Of a stretch of DNA of 64,000 nucleotides, positions 54,155-62,590 are shown one piece after another (position 1 is the stretch's first letter; every line of letters starts with the position of its first letter). The position numbers were made by a program, and so were the translations under genes. The notes beneath the pieces were generated by a model. That model was not told the origin of the DNA and made no database searches. It saw only the letters and a program-made list of their open reading frames with translations. The stretch is from DATFRY01 sp035489015 (GTDB taxonomy: Bacteria; Myxococcota_A; Polyangia; Haliangiales; Haliangiaceae), in assembly GCA_035489015.1 (NCBI GenBank), contig DATHKR010000103.1, forward strand, positions 28,034 through 92,033, given 5' to 3'.

Positions 54155-54952
54155 TCAGGCGTCGAGCTCGACGATGTCGGTCGACACGTCGCGGCTGATC
54201 GCGACCGCCGAGCGCGGCGGAAGCTCCTCGAAACCGCTCTCGCCGCGCAGGTCGCTGCTCGACACCACCAGCACGGCCTTGAACTGACTCTCCGGCCGCT
54301 TCGGATCCTTTTGCTGCTTGAGGCGGCGCACCACCAGTGGCCCGTCGAGGCGCACGCCCATCATCGAGCGACTGTTCGACACCACCATGTTGCCGAGCGA
54401 AAGCTCCTGGCTCGTCTTCGCCGCCAGCGACTCGATGAGCGCGACGGTGTCGCGCAGCGCGCGGCGGATGTGGATCGGGGCCAGGTTCGGATCGTCGAGG
54501 GTGCCGGCGTCGTGCAGCATCGCGAGGAACAGGTGGAAGACGTGCTCGGCGGGGCTGCGGCCGCGGATGTTGCGGCGAAGGTAGTCCGGGATGTGCTTGA
54601 CCAGCTCGGCGTGGAGCTCGGCGAACAGCTCGGCCGAGGGGCCCGGTCCCTCCTGGGCGAAGAACCAGCGCCGGTAGCGGAACGGCTGCGTGTTCGCGTC
54701 GCCGCGGAGGGTCGGGTCGCCGCCGGCCCAGCCGATCACGTAGTCGGAGTTGAGGCCCGCGAGCAGGCCGTGAAAGTCGACGTCACCGCCGGTCTGGCGG
54801 GGATGGAGAGTGAGCAGGACTTCCCCGGAGTGGACGTAGCCGAGGCCCCAGCGGGACACCGGCGCGGCGGCCACGAGCACCGCCCTGACCGCTTCGAGGG
54901 CTTCATCGAGCCGATGCGGCTGGTTGCAGATACATCCGAACAGGCGGGTCAT
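54155..54952 (-). CDS. Class II glutamine amidotransferase-like protein with Thr at the nucleophile position
   Basis: A 265-residue Ntn-hydrolase of the YafJ/EgtC-like class II amidotransferase group. Family members normally start MCRLxGY/F, with Cys2 becoming the N-terminal nucleophile. Here the start is MTRLFGCICN, with Thr in that place; later Cys residues (7 and 9) are not at the mature N-terminus. The rest keeps the fold: RWGLGYVHSGE, Asn-Thr-Gln-Pro-Phe-Arg-Tyr-Arg (substrate loop), and SNSRSMMGVRLDGPLVVRRL. Either Thr serves as nucleophile, as in other Ntn-hydrolases, or the protein is inactive. It has its own promoter (55081-55109). Confidence 0.85.
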   Translation of the reverse strand: MTRLFGCICNQPHRLDEALEAVRAVLVAAAPVSRWGLGYVHSGEVLLTLHPRQTGGDVDFHGLLAGLNSDYVIGWAGGDPTLRGDANTQPFRYRRWFFAQEGPGPSAELFAELHAELVKHIPDYLRRNIRGRSPAEHVFHLFLAMLHDAGTLDDPNLAPIHIRRALRDTVALIESLAAKTSQELSLGNMVVSNSRSMMGVRLDGPLVVRRLKQQKDPKRPESQFKAVLVVSSSDLRGESGFEELPPRSAVAISRDVSTDIVELDA

Positions 54953-55080
54953 CAGAACTCCACGCTCCCACCGTCGCCCCTGCGCGGGATCCGCGAGCTT
55001 CGCGGGGCGCGCTGCGGGTCCGGACGGTCAAGGAGCAGTTGATCCGGTGCGGAGGTACAGCGATCCGCACAGGTGTCCTT

Positions 55081-55109
55081 AGTATAGGGGCACCCCCTAC
55101 CCGCGCAAA
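55081..55109 (-). promoter_or_regulatory. Promoter of the amidotransferase gene
   Basis: On the minus strand TTTGCG (55109-55104) and TATACT (55086-55081) are separated by 17 bases. Transcription would start near 55074, giving a leader of about 120 bases. The spacer is a partial dyad (GGGG-TGC-CCC type) that could be an operator. The gap 54953-55137 has no gene. Confidence 0.5.
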
Positions 55110-55137
55110 CCAGATTCTCTGTAAATGGCCGTCCGCG

Positions 55138-56037
55138 TTAGGGAAAGTTCTCATCGAGGAACGAGCTGACCAGGCCGAACAGCTGCCCGCGCTCGGTCTC
55201 GTTGAGCACTTCGTGGTAGAGGCGCTCGAAGTGATGCCAGTCGGCGCGCGCCTTGATGCGCGCGTGGACCTCGCGACTGGCCTCCGGATCGACGAGCACG
55301 TCGTCACCCGCGACCAGCCACAGCGTGGGCACCTTCACCCGGTGCGCGTACTCGAGCACCCAGCTCTGAGCCGCGCGCGCCTCGTTGAACCAGCGCGCCC
55401 CGGCGACGTCGTGGCAGAGCGTGTCGACCCGGCGCTCGGCCACCTTGTCGGCGTCGTGGGTGAGCCGCTCGATCGAGATGTCGTTGGGCAAGGAGAGGCT
55501 GGGCAGGAGCTTGCCGAGCGCGCGGGCCGCCAGCTGCTTGACCGGCGACAACCTGGCCTGCAGGCGCAGGAACGGCGACGACAGCACCGCGCAGCGGACC
55601 CGCGGCGGACACGCCCATGGATCGGCGAGCAGGCGCAGCCCGATGAGCGAGCCGTGGCTGTGGCAGATGAGCGCCAGCGGAAGATCGCGCCCGGCGCGCG
55701 CGTCGAGCTGGGCGAGCGCCGCCTTGACGTCCTCGAGGTACTCGGCGAAGCGGAGCACGTGGCCGCGCGCGCCGTGCGCGCGCCCATGGCCTCGCTGGTC
55801 GAACGCGAGCGCCGACAGTCCGGACTGCACCAGCACGTTGGCCACCTCGCGGTAGCGGCCGGCATGCTCGGCGTAGCCGTGCAGGACCAGCGCGGCGCCG
55901 CGCGGCGACGGCGCGGCGAAGAACTCGCCGTAGAGCTCGGTGCCGTCGGACGAGGGAAACGAGAACGAGGCGGTCGGCTCGATCGGGCCGGGGCCGGGCG
56001 GGCTGACAGCGGCGCTGGCGACCATGACGCTCACCAT
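55138..56037 (-). CDS. Alpha/beta hydrolase, monoacylglycerol lipase-like
   Basis: A 299-residue serine hydrolase of the lysophospholipase/monoacylglycerol lipase group. The oxyanion region VLHGYAEHAGRY, the nucleophile elbow CHSHGS (Ser flanked by His; first Gly replaced by Cys), FDQRGHGRAHG, an Asp in LVAGDDVLVDP, and the catalytic His in LYHEVLNE are all visible. Two in-frame ATGs (56037 and 56025) compete; the ribosome-binding context is weak for both. No secretion signal is seen. It is divergent from the Tgl-like gene. Confidence 0.88.
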   Translation of the reverse strand: MVSVMVASAAVSPPGPGPIEPTASFSFPSSDGTELYGEFFAAPSPRGAALVLHGYAEHAGRYREVANVLVQSGLSALAFDQRGHGRAHGARGHVLRFAEYLEDVKAALAQLDARAGRDLPLALICHSHGSLIGLRLLADPWACPPRVRCAVLSSPFLRLQARLSPVKQLAARALGKLLPSLSLPNDISIERLTHDADKVAERRVDTLCHDVAGARWFNEARAAQSWVLEYAHRVKVPTLWLVAGDDVLVDPEASREVHARIKARADWHHFERLYHEVLNETERGQLFGLVSSFLDENFP

Positions 56038-56080
56038 ATCCCACCGGCGGGCGGATCCGGCCGCCGCTCGCGGCCGCAAA

Positions 56081-56109
56081 TTGACGGTCAGCAGCCGGTG
56101 TTGTAGCGT
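56081..56109 (+). promoter_or_regulatory. Promoter of the Tgl-like gene
   Basis: TTGACG (56081-56086) and TAGCGT (56104-56109) lie 17 bases apart, 11 bases before the ATG at 56121. A leader of about 5 bases without a Shine-Dalgarno is predicted, a near-leaderless message. Confidence 0.5.
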
Positions 56110-56120
56110 CTCGACGCCGT

Positions 56121-56987
56121 ATGCGGCCGAACTCGGGCGGAAGGGCGGCGGAGGCGCGCCGCTCCCTGTGCGTCGCCATCTGCCTCGGCCTGATCACCGT
56201 GGTCGGCCCGGCCTGTCCGCGGCCGGGCGGGGCGGGGGACACCAAGCGATCGGGCACGCGCCTGGATCTGGCCAAGGACTACCTCGGGCGAGGCCAGCTG
56301 GAGGCGTCCGAGGGAGAGGCGCGCAAGGCGCTCGAGTTCGACGCCGACAACGTCGAGGCCTACAACGTGCTCGGGCTGGTCGAGTTCCTGCGCGCGGCGC
56401 GCAACTTCAACCTGCTCGAGGTCGACGACTGCCTGACCGGTGTGGACGCCGAGGCGCTGCGCCTGGAGATGGACGAGGACCTGGCCCGCGCCGACAAGCA
56501 GTTCGCGCGGGCGGTCGAGATCGACCCGGAGTACGGCGAGGCGTGGGCCAACCGCGGGCTGGTCGCGTTCCACCTCGACGACTACCCGACGTCGGCGCGA
56601 TACCTGCTGGAGGCGCTGTCGCACCCGCAGCGGCTGGTCAACATCGGGCTGGCCCGCGCGCACCTGGGATGGGCTTACTTCCACGAGAAGGACATGGCGC
56701 GGGCCGCCAAGGAGCTGCGCCAGGCGGAGCAGTTCAACCGCGGAATGTGTGTGGCCAAGTACCGATTAGGCAGGGTTTACTTTGCCCGTAAAGAGTGGAA
56801 TAAAGCCCTGGAGCAGTTTCAGGCCATCTCTGCCGATCTCAGCTGTCCCATGCAGGAAGCCCAGCTCTACTTGCTCGAGACGTACCGGGCCCTGGGCGCG
56901 AGCGACCCGCTGGCCGGCGTGCAGAAGAGGTGCATCGAGATGGCGCCGAAGAGCTGCGTGGCCGCGCGATGTCGCGCGCTCCGGTGA
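56121..56987 (+). CDS. TPR lipoprotein, Tgl/PilF-like
   Basis: A 288-residue lipoprotein-like protein. The signal ends in VVGPACPRPG, with a lipobox-like Cys. Six tetratricopeptide-like repeats follow (for example KDYLGRGQLEASEGEARKALEFDADNVEAYNVLGLVEFLRA and AWANRGLVAFHLDDYPTSARYLLEAL). The order and the Cys-rich end (CPMQEAQ ... CIEMAPKSCVAARC) resemble Tgl, the myxococcal pilotin needed for PilQ secretin assembly and type IV pilus motility. Without an alignment this remains an inference. The RodZ-like gene follows 59 bases downstream. Confidence 0.75.
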   Translation: MRPNSGGRAAEARRSLCVAICLGLITVVGPACPRPGGAGDTKRSGTRLDLAKDYLGRGQLEASEGEARKALEFDADNVEAYNVLGLVEFLRAARNFNLLEVDDCLTGVDAEALRLEMDEDLARADKQFARAVEIDPEYGEAWANRGLVAFHLDDYPTSARYLLEALSHPQRLVNIGLARAHLGWAYFHEKDMARAAKELRQAEQFNRGMCVAKYRLGRVYFARKEWNKALEQFQAISADLSCPMQEAQLYLLETYRALGASDPLAGVQKRCIEMAPKSCVAARCRALR

Positions 56988-57046
56988 GCTGACGAGCTCG
57001 GCATGAGGCGGTCGGAGCACTAGGCGCCGCGAGCGCCGCCCAGACG

Positions 57047-58351
<1,305 letters not shown>

Positions 58352-58353
58352 CG

Positions 58354-59130
58354 ATGGAGCAGGCGCGCAGTCAGGCCGTGGTCCTCCGCAAGGTGACCTA
58401 CGGCGAGGCCGACCTGATCCTGACCCTGCTCACGCGCGACCTGGGCAAGGTGTCGGCGCTCGCGCGCGGCGCTCGCCGCTCGCATCGCCGGTTCGGCGCC
58501 TCGCTCGAGCTGTTCACCGTCTCCACCGTCGAGCTGCGGCCGCACCGCGGCGAGCTGTGGACGCTGGGCTCGGCAGAGACCACGACCTCGTTCACGCTCC
58601 TGGCCCGCGACATGGCCGCGCTCGCCCACGCGAGCTACGGCACCGAGCTGGTCCGCGAGCTGGGCGCGCCGGAGCAGCCCGACCCGGACACGTTCGACCT
58701 CCTCGTCGATCTCTATCGCGCGCTGGCGGCGCGCGGCGCCCGGCCCGACGTCCTGCGCGTGTTCGAGCTGGCCCTGCTCGGCGGGCTCGGCCTGGCCCCG
58801 ACGCTCGACGCGTGCGCCGCGTGCGGGCGGAACGGCCCCGGCGCGCTCGATCGCGGCGCGCTGCTCGACCCGGCCCGCGGCGGCGCCATCTGCGCCTTGT
58901 GCGCGCCGGCCTCGCGCGGCGGGGTGCGCCCGCTCTCCTCCGGCGCGCGCTCGGTGCTCCAGGCGGCGCAGCGGGCCGGCCTGGCCCGCGATCTCTCGCT
59001 CGTCACCATCGAGCAGGGCGAGGACGCGGTCGAGGCGCGCGACGCCATGCTGTCCCTCATCCACCACCACGTGGGCCGGCCGCTGCGCACGCTCGAGTTC
59101 CTCGGGAAGCTAAGTCGCCCGGTCTCGTAG
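58354..59130 (+). CDS. recO: DNA repair protein RecO
   Basis: RecO loads RecA onto SSB-coated DNA in the RecFOR pathway. The 258-residue product begins with the OB-fold (VVLRKVTYGEADLILTLLTRDLGKVSALARGARRS) and has the C4 zinc motif CAACG ... CALCAP in the helical domain. Length is typical. The ATG at 58354 lies two bases after the RodZ-like stop. RecO next to glyQS is a widely conserved order; here two PEGA genes and a lipoprotein gene separate them. Confidence 0.94.
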   Translation: MEQARSQAVVLRKVTYGEADLILTLLTRDLGKVSALARGARRSHRRFGASLELFTVSTVELRPHRGELWTLGSAETTTSFTLLARDMAALAHASYGTELVRELGAPEQPDPDTFDLLVDLYRALAARGARPDVLRVFELALLGGLGLAPTLDACAACGRNGPGALDRGALLDPARGGAICALCAPASRGGVRPLSSGARSVLQAAQRAGLARDLSLVTIEQGEDAVEARDAMLSLIHHHVGRPLRTLEFLGKLSRPVS

Positions 59131-59142
59131 TAATGTGCGCCC

Positions 59143-60222
59143 ATGCTCGGCTCGTTCGGGGCGCCACGCCAGCACCGTCGCGCGGCGCTCCTCGTCGCCG
59201 CCGCGGTCGCGCTCGTCCACGGCACGCCGGCCGCCGCGCAGCCCGCGTCTCCTGATCGCCGCCGCGGGTCGACCGGTGACAAGCGGGAGGCGCTCCGCCA
59301 CCTGGCCGACGGAGACCGCAAGCTCGCGCGCGGCGACAAGCTCGCCGCGCGCGGCAAGATCGAGGACGCGTTCGCCCAGTTCGAGGCCGCGCTGGCCGAC
59401 TACCAGGCCGCCTACGAGTCGTACCCGGACCCGCAGATCTATTTTCCGATCGCCCAGGCCGAGCAGCGCCTGGGCCGCTTCGTCGACGCGCTGCAGCACT
59501 ACCAGGAGCTGCTGGCCGAGTCCAAGGCGCTCGGCGCCGCGCTGCGCAGCCAGGTGCAGGTCCATCTGGACGAGGTCCGCAAGAACCTGGCCGCGGTGGT
59601 GTTCGAGGTGGAGCCCTCCGGGGCCGATATCCAGCTCGACGGCAAGCCGGCCGGGCGCAGCCCGATGAGCCAGCCGCTGTTCGTCGAGCCGGGCCAGCAC
59701 ACGTACCAGGTGAGTCGCTCCGGCTATCGCGTCGCCGAGGGCCGCATGGATCTCGTGCCCGGCAAGGAGCTGCGAAAGCGCATCCGCCTGGAGAAGAGCC
59801 GGGTGGCCGTGCGCAAGCCGGTGCGCGCGCCGGCGCCGCTGCCGCCGGTCGAGGTGGAGCACGACGACGGGCCCAGCTCGGTCCCGGTGTGGATCGGCGT
59901 GGGCGTGACCGGCGCGCTGGTGATAGGCGGCGTCGCGACCGGCTTCGGCGCGGTGTCCAAGCACAGCCAGTTCGAGGACGCGTCGCTCGGCGAGAACACC
60001 CGGGAAGCGGCGCGGCGCGACGGCAAGCGCCTGGCCAAGATCACCGACATCCTGCTGGGCAGCGCCCTCGTGGCCGGCGGCGCGACCGCCTACTACTACC
60101 TCGCGATCTATCGCCCGCGCGCGGCCGAGGCGGAGCGGCAGTCGGATGCCGACGCGCTGCGCCTGCAGCCGACGATCGGCGAGGACGGGGCCGGATTGGC
60201 CGTGTCGGGGACCTTCTGGTAG
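59143..60222 (+). CDS. Exported TPR-PEGA protein
   Basis: A 359-residue protein. The signal peptide ends near TPAAAQ. A TPR-like helical pair spans about 45-140 (ALADYQAAYESYPDPQIYFPIAQAEQRLGRFVDALQHYQELL), followed by a PEGA domain (about 147-205, VEPSGADIQLDGKPAGRSP ... GYRVAEGRMDL). A Pro-rich linker and two membrane helices complete it (about 246-270 and 300-322). PEGA proteins are common in myxobacteria as envelope/surface-layer-like components; function unknown. It starts 12 bases after recO, so it is co-transcribed. Confidence 0.85.
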   Translation: MLGSFGAPRQHRRAALLVAAAVALVHGTPAAAQPASPDRRRGSTGDKREALRHLADGDRKLARGDKLAARGKIEDAFAQFEAALADYQAAYESYPDPQIYFPIAQAEQRLGRFVDALQHYQELLAESKALGAALRSQVQVHLDEVRKNLAAVVFEVEPSGADIQLDGKPAGRSPMSQPLFVEPGQHTYQVSRSGYRVAEGRMDLVPGKELRKRIRLEKSRVAVRKPVRAPAPLPPVEVEHDDGPSSVPVWIGVGVTGALVIGGVATGFGAVSKHSQFEDASLGENTREAARRDGKRLAKITDILLGSALVAGGATAYYYLAIYRPRAAEAERQSDADALRLQPTIGEDGAGLAVSGTFW

Positions 60223-60271
60223 GCTGCCTCCTCGATGCGCTGATCGTCGCCGGTGAGGTCGCAGACGCGTG

Positions 60272-60931
60272 ATGAGCAGTCCCCAGGGCCGATATCCGGT
60301 CTCGATGGCGCCAGCAGCCGGGCTGGCCGGGCCCTACCGGGCTCGCTCGGGGGTGAGCGCGCGCGGGCGGGCGCTTCCGATCGTGGTCGCCTCGGGGCTG
60401 GCGATGGGCGTGTTCGCCGGGCTCCTGGTCGTCCGTGGGACCGGCGAGGCGACCGACGGCACGGATGACGGACCCGCCGCGGTCGCGCCCGGCGCAGCTT
60501 CTCCGTCGGCGTCGCCGGCGAGCGCGGCGGTGGCTCCCGGATCCGCCCCGGGCGCAGGCGACAGCCCGAACCGTGATCCCGGCGCGCCTGGCGCGCCGGC
60601 CTCCACCACCGCGGGCGCCTCGCCCGGATCGCCCGCGCAGACCGGGTCTTCGGCCGATTCCCCGGCCGGGCGCGATGTGGCGGTGCTGTCGTTCTCGCTC
60701 CATCCGCGCCGCGCTCACGTCTTCATCGACGGCAAGGAGATCGAGGGCACCACCGCCGAGGTTCATCTGACCGGTGGCACCGCCACCGTCGAGGTCCTGG
60801 TCCGCGCGCGCGGGCACAAGCCCTTCACCAGGTCCTACACCGTCACCGACGATCAGGAGATCGAGGTCTCGCTTCACCGCGATCACCGCGACGAGCCGAG
60901 CGGCCCGGGCGGCCTGCTCGACATTCGCTGA
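60272..60931 (+). CDS. PEGA-domain single-pass protein
   Basis: A 219-residue protein with one N-terminal membrane segment (about 33-53, ALPIVVASGLAMGVFAGLLVV), a Pro/Ala/Ser/Gly linker (about 55-130), and a PEGA-like domain at the C-terminus (about 135-205: SFSLHPRRAHVFIDGKEIEGTTAEVHLTGG). A GTG one codon earlier is possible. It follows the TPR-PEGA gene by 49 bases on the same strand. Function unknown. Confidence 0.8.
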   Translation: MSSPQGRYPVSMAPAAGLAGPYRARSGVSARGRALPIVVASGLAMGVFAGLLVVRGTGEATDGTDDGPAAVAPGAASPSASPASAAVAPGSAPGAGDSPNRDPGAPGAPASTTAGASPGSPAQTGSSADSPAGRDVAVLSFSLHPRRAHVFIDGKEIEGTTAEVHLTGGTATVEVLVRARGHKPFTRSYTVTDDQEIEVSLHRDHRDEPSGPGGLLDIR

Positions 60932-60955
60932 CCGACCGCGGCCCCGGGGCGGTGG

Positions 60956-61489
60956 TCAGCGGAGCGCGGGAGCGGCGAGCGGGCCGCGCCGCCACATTAG
61001 CTGGTAGTCGTTGCCGACCGTCGGGGTGCGCCCGTAGACGCGCATCACGTAGGTGGCGGCGACCAGGCGGTTGCCCTGCGCCGCGCTGTGCACGATCTGC
61101 TCGTCGCCGTCGCCGCCGGTCGACAGCGTCAGCCGCGCGCCGCTGAGCTGATCGTACAGCTCGAGCTCGAGGTCGTTGGCGCCAGCCGCGAAGGTGAGGA
61201 TGATCTCGAGGTCCTGGGTGCCGTCGAGGGTGAACGAGTAGAAGTCCTGGTCACCGGCGGGACAGATCGAGCCCTGGAACGCGCCCGGCTCGACGTCGAT
61301 GGTCTGCTCGAGTGACTCGTTCGGCTCGAACTTGTCGCACAGCGACGCGGCGTCGGGGACAGCGCCGGCGTCCGGCGCGCCCGCATCCGTCTGCGCCTCG
61401 AGGTCGGCAGAGAAGTCCAGGACGAGCTGACAGCCGGCCAGAAGTGCCAGGCCGGCGAGTCCCGCCCCGGCAAGCGCGCCGACTGACAT
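60956..61489 (-). CDS. Small lipoprotein with PPC-like beta domain
   Basis: A 177-residue lipoprotein (LALLAGCQ lipobox near residue 20). An acidic spacer is followed by CDKFEPNESLEQTIDVEPGAFQGSICPAGDQDFYSFTL ... ELELYDQLSGARL, typical of bacterial pre-peptidase C-terminal (PPC) domains. Such domains occur on secreted hydrolases and myxobacterial surface proteins. The protein consists of little else, so it may be a stand-alone binding protein. It is divergent from glyQ and shares a small intergenic region with a promoter for each side. Confidence 0.82.
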   Translation of the reverse strand: MSVGALAGAGLAGLALLAGCQLVLDFSADLEAQTDAGAPDAGAVPDAASLCDKFEPNESLEQTIDVEPGAFQGSICPAGDQDFYSFTLDGTQDLEIILTFAAGANDLELELYDQLSGARLTLSTGGDGDEQIVHSAAQGNRLVAATYVMRVYGRTPTVGNDYQLMWRRGPLAAPALR

Positions 61490-61497
61490 GGCCGATG

Positions 61498-61527
61498 ACG
61501 TTAGCCGGGGCTGGCCACGATCGTCAA
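61498..61527 (-). promoter_or_regulatory. Promoter of the PPC lipoprotein
   Basis: On the minus strand TTGACG (61527-61522) and TAACGT (61503-61498) are separated by 18 bases. The ATG at 61489 is 8 bases from the -10, so the transcript should be leaderless or carry only about two bases. Confidence 0.55.
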
Positions 61528-61557
61528 GAGTTACCGGCAGCTAGCGCGCTGCGGGGC

Positions 61558-61586
61558 TTGACCGGCCCTGGCCTCGCTGCTACGGT
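61558..61586 (+). promoter_or_regulatory. Promoter of glyQS
   Basis: TTGACC (61558-61563) and TACGGT (61581-61586) are 17 bases apart. The predicted start lies near 61593, about 11 bases upstream of the glyQ ATG at 61604. No Shine-Dalgarno is visible in this short leader (pyrimidine-rich). No T-box or other riboswitch fits in the available space. Confidence 0.55.
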
Positions 61587-61603
61587 CCCGGCCCCTCCAG
61601 CCC

Positions 61604-62590
61604 ATGTATCTGCAAGACCTAATCCTCGAGCTCCAGCGATTCTGGGCCGGTAAGGGCTGCGTGGTGCAGCAGCCGGTCGACGTCGAGGTGGGCGCCGGCA
61701 CGTTCCACCACGGCACCTTCCTGCGCGTGCTCGGCCCCGAGCCGTGGAGCACGGCGTTCGTCCAGCCCTGTCGCCGCCCGACCGATGGCCGCTACGGGGA
61801 GAACCCGAACCGGCTGGGCGCCTACTACCAGTTCCAGATCGGCCTCAAGCCGGCGCCGGTCGACGTGCAGGGGCTCTACCTCGAGTCGCTGCGCCACATC
61901 GGGCTGGACCCGGCGGTCCACGACATCCGCTTCGTCGAGGACGACTGGGAATCGCCCACCCTGGGCGCCTGGGGCCTCGGCTGGGAGGTGTGGGCCGACG
62001 GCATGGAGGTGACCCAGTTCACCTACTTCCAGCAGGCGGGCGGGATCGATCTCCACCCGGTCACCGCCGAGCTCACCCTCGGGCTCGAGCGCCTGGCCAT
62101 GTACCTGCAGGACGTCGACAGCATCTTCGACATCAAGTGGAACCGCGATCTCCTCTACCGCGATCTCCACCACCAGAGCGAGGTGGAGTACTCGCGCTAC
62201 CACTTCGAGCAGGCCGACACCGCGCTCTACTTCGATCTGTTCGACCGCTACGAGGCGGAGTGCGCGCGGGTCCTGGGCCAGGAATCGGGCCCGGTGCTGC
62301 CCGGCTACGACTTCTGCATGAAGGCGTCGCACGCGTTCAACGTGCTCGACGCGCGCGGGGCGATCAGCGTGACCGAGCGGCAGCGCTACATCGGCCGGGT
62401 CCGCCAGATGGCGAGGCTCGCGGCCGAGGGGTTCCTGCGCAGCCGGGCGGCGCGCCGGTTCCCGCTGCTCGGACCGGTACGCGGCGAGCGCGCCGCCGCC
62501 GCGTTCGACGCCGCGCTGCCCGACGGGGTCAACGCGGCCGCGCTGGCGGCCGGTCGCGCCGCGCTGGAGGCGGACGCCGATGCCGCATGA
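61604..62590 (+). CDS. glyQ: Glycyl-tRNA synthetase alpha subunit
   Basis: The catalytic subunit of the bacterial alpha2-beta2 glycyl-tRNA synthetase. The 328-residue protein shows the class II motifs: WAGKGCVVQQPVDVEVGAGTF near the start, QPCRRPTDGRYGENPNRLGAYYQFQ, and GWEVWADGMEVTQFTYFQQAGG, with the end DVDSIFDIKWN in the usual position. It overlaps glyS by 11 bases. The ATG is preceded by a pyrimidine-rich stretch rather than a Shine-Dalgarno. Confidence 0.97.
   Translation: MYLQDLILELQRFWAGKGCVVQQPVDVEVGAGTFHHGTFLRVLGPEPWSTAFVQPCRRPTDGRYGENPNRLGAYYQFQIGLKPAPVDVQGLYLESLRHIGLDPAVHDIRFVEDDWESPTLGAWGLGWEVWADGMEVTQFTYFQQAGGIDLHPVTAELTLGLERLAMYLQDVDSIFDIKWNRDLLYRDLHHQSEVEYSRYHFEQADTALYFDLFDRYEAECARVLGQESGPVLPGYDFCMKASHAFNVLDARGAISVTERQRYIGRVRQMARLAAEGFLRSRAARRFPLLGPVRGERAAAAFDAALPDGVNAAALAAGRAALEADADAA

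Noticed and set aside
61490..61603. T-box or other riboswitch upstream of glyQS
   Set aside because: Only about 11 bases of leader are predicted and no T-box elements or glycine-riboswitch core are visible.
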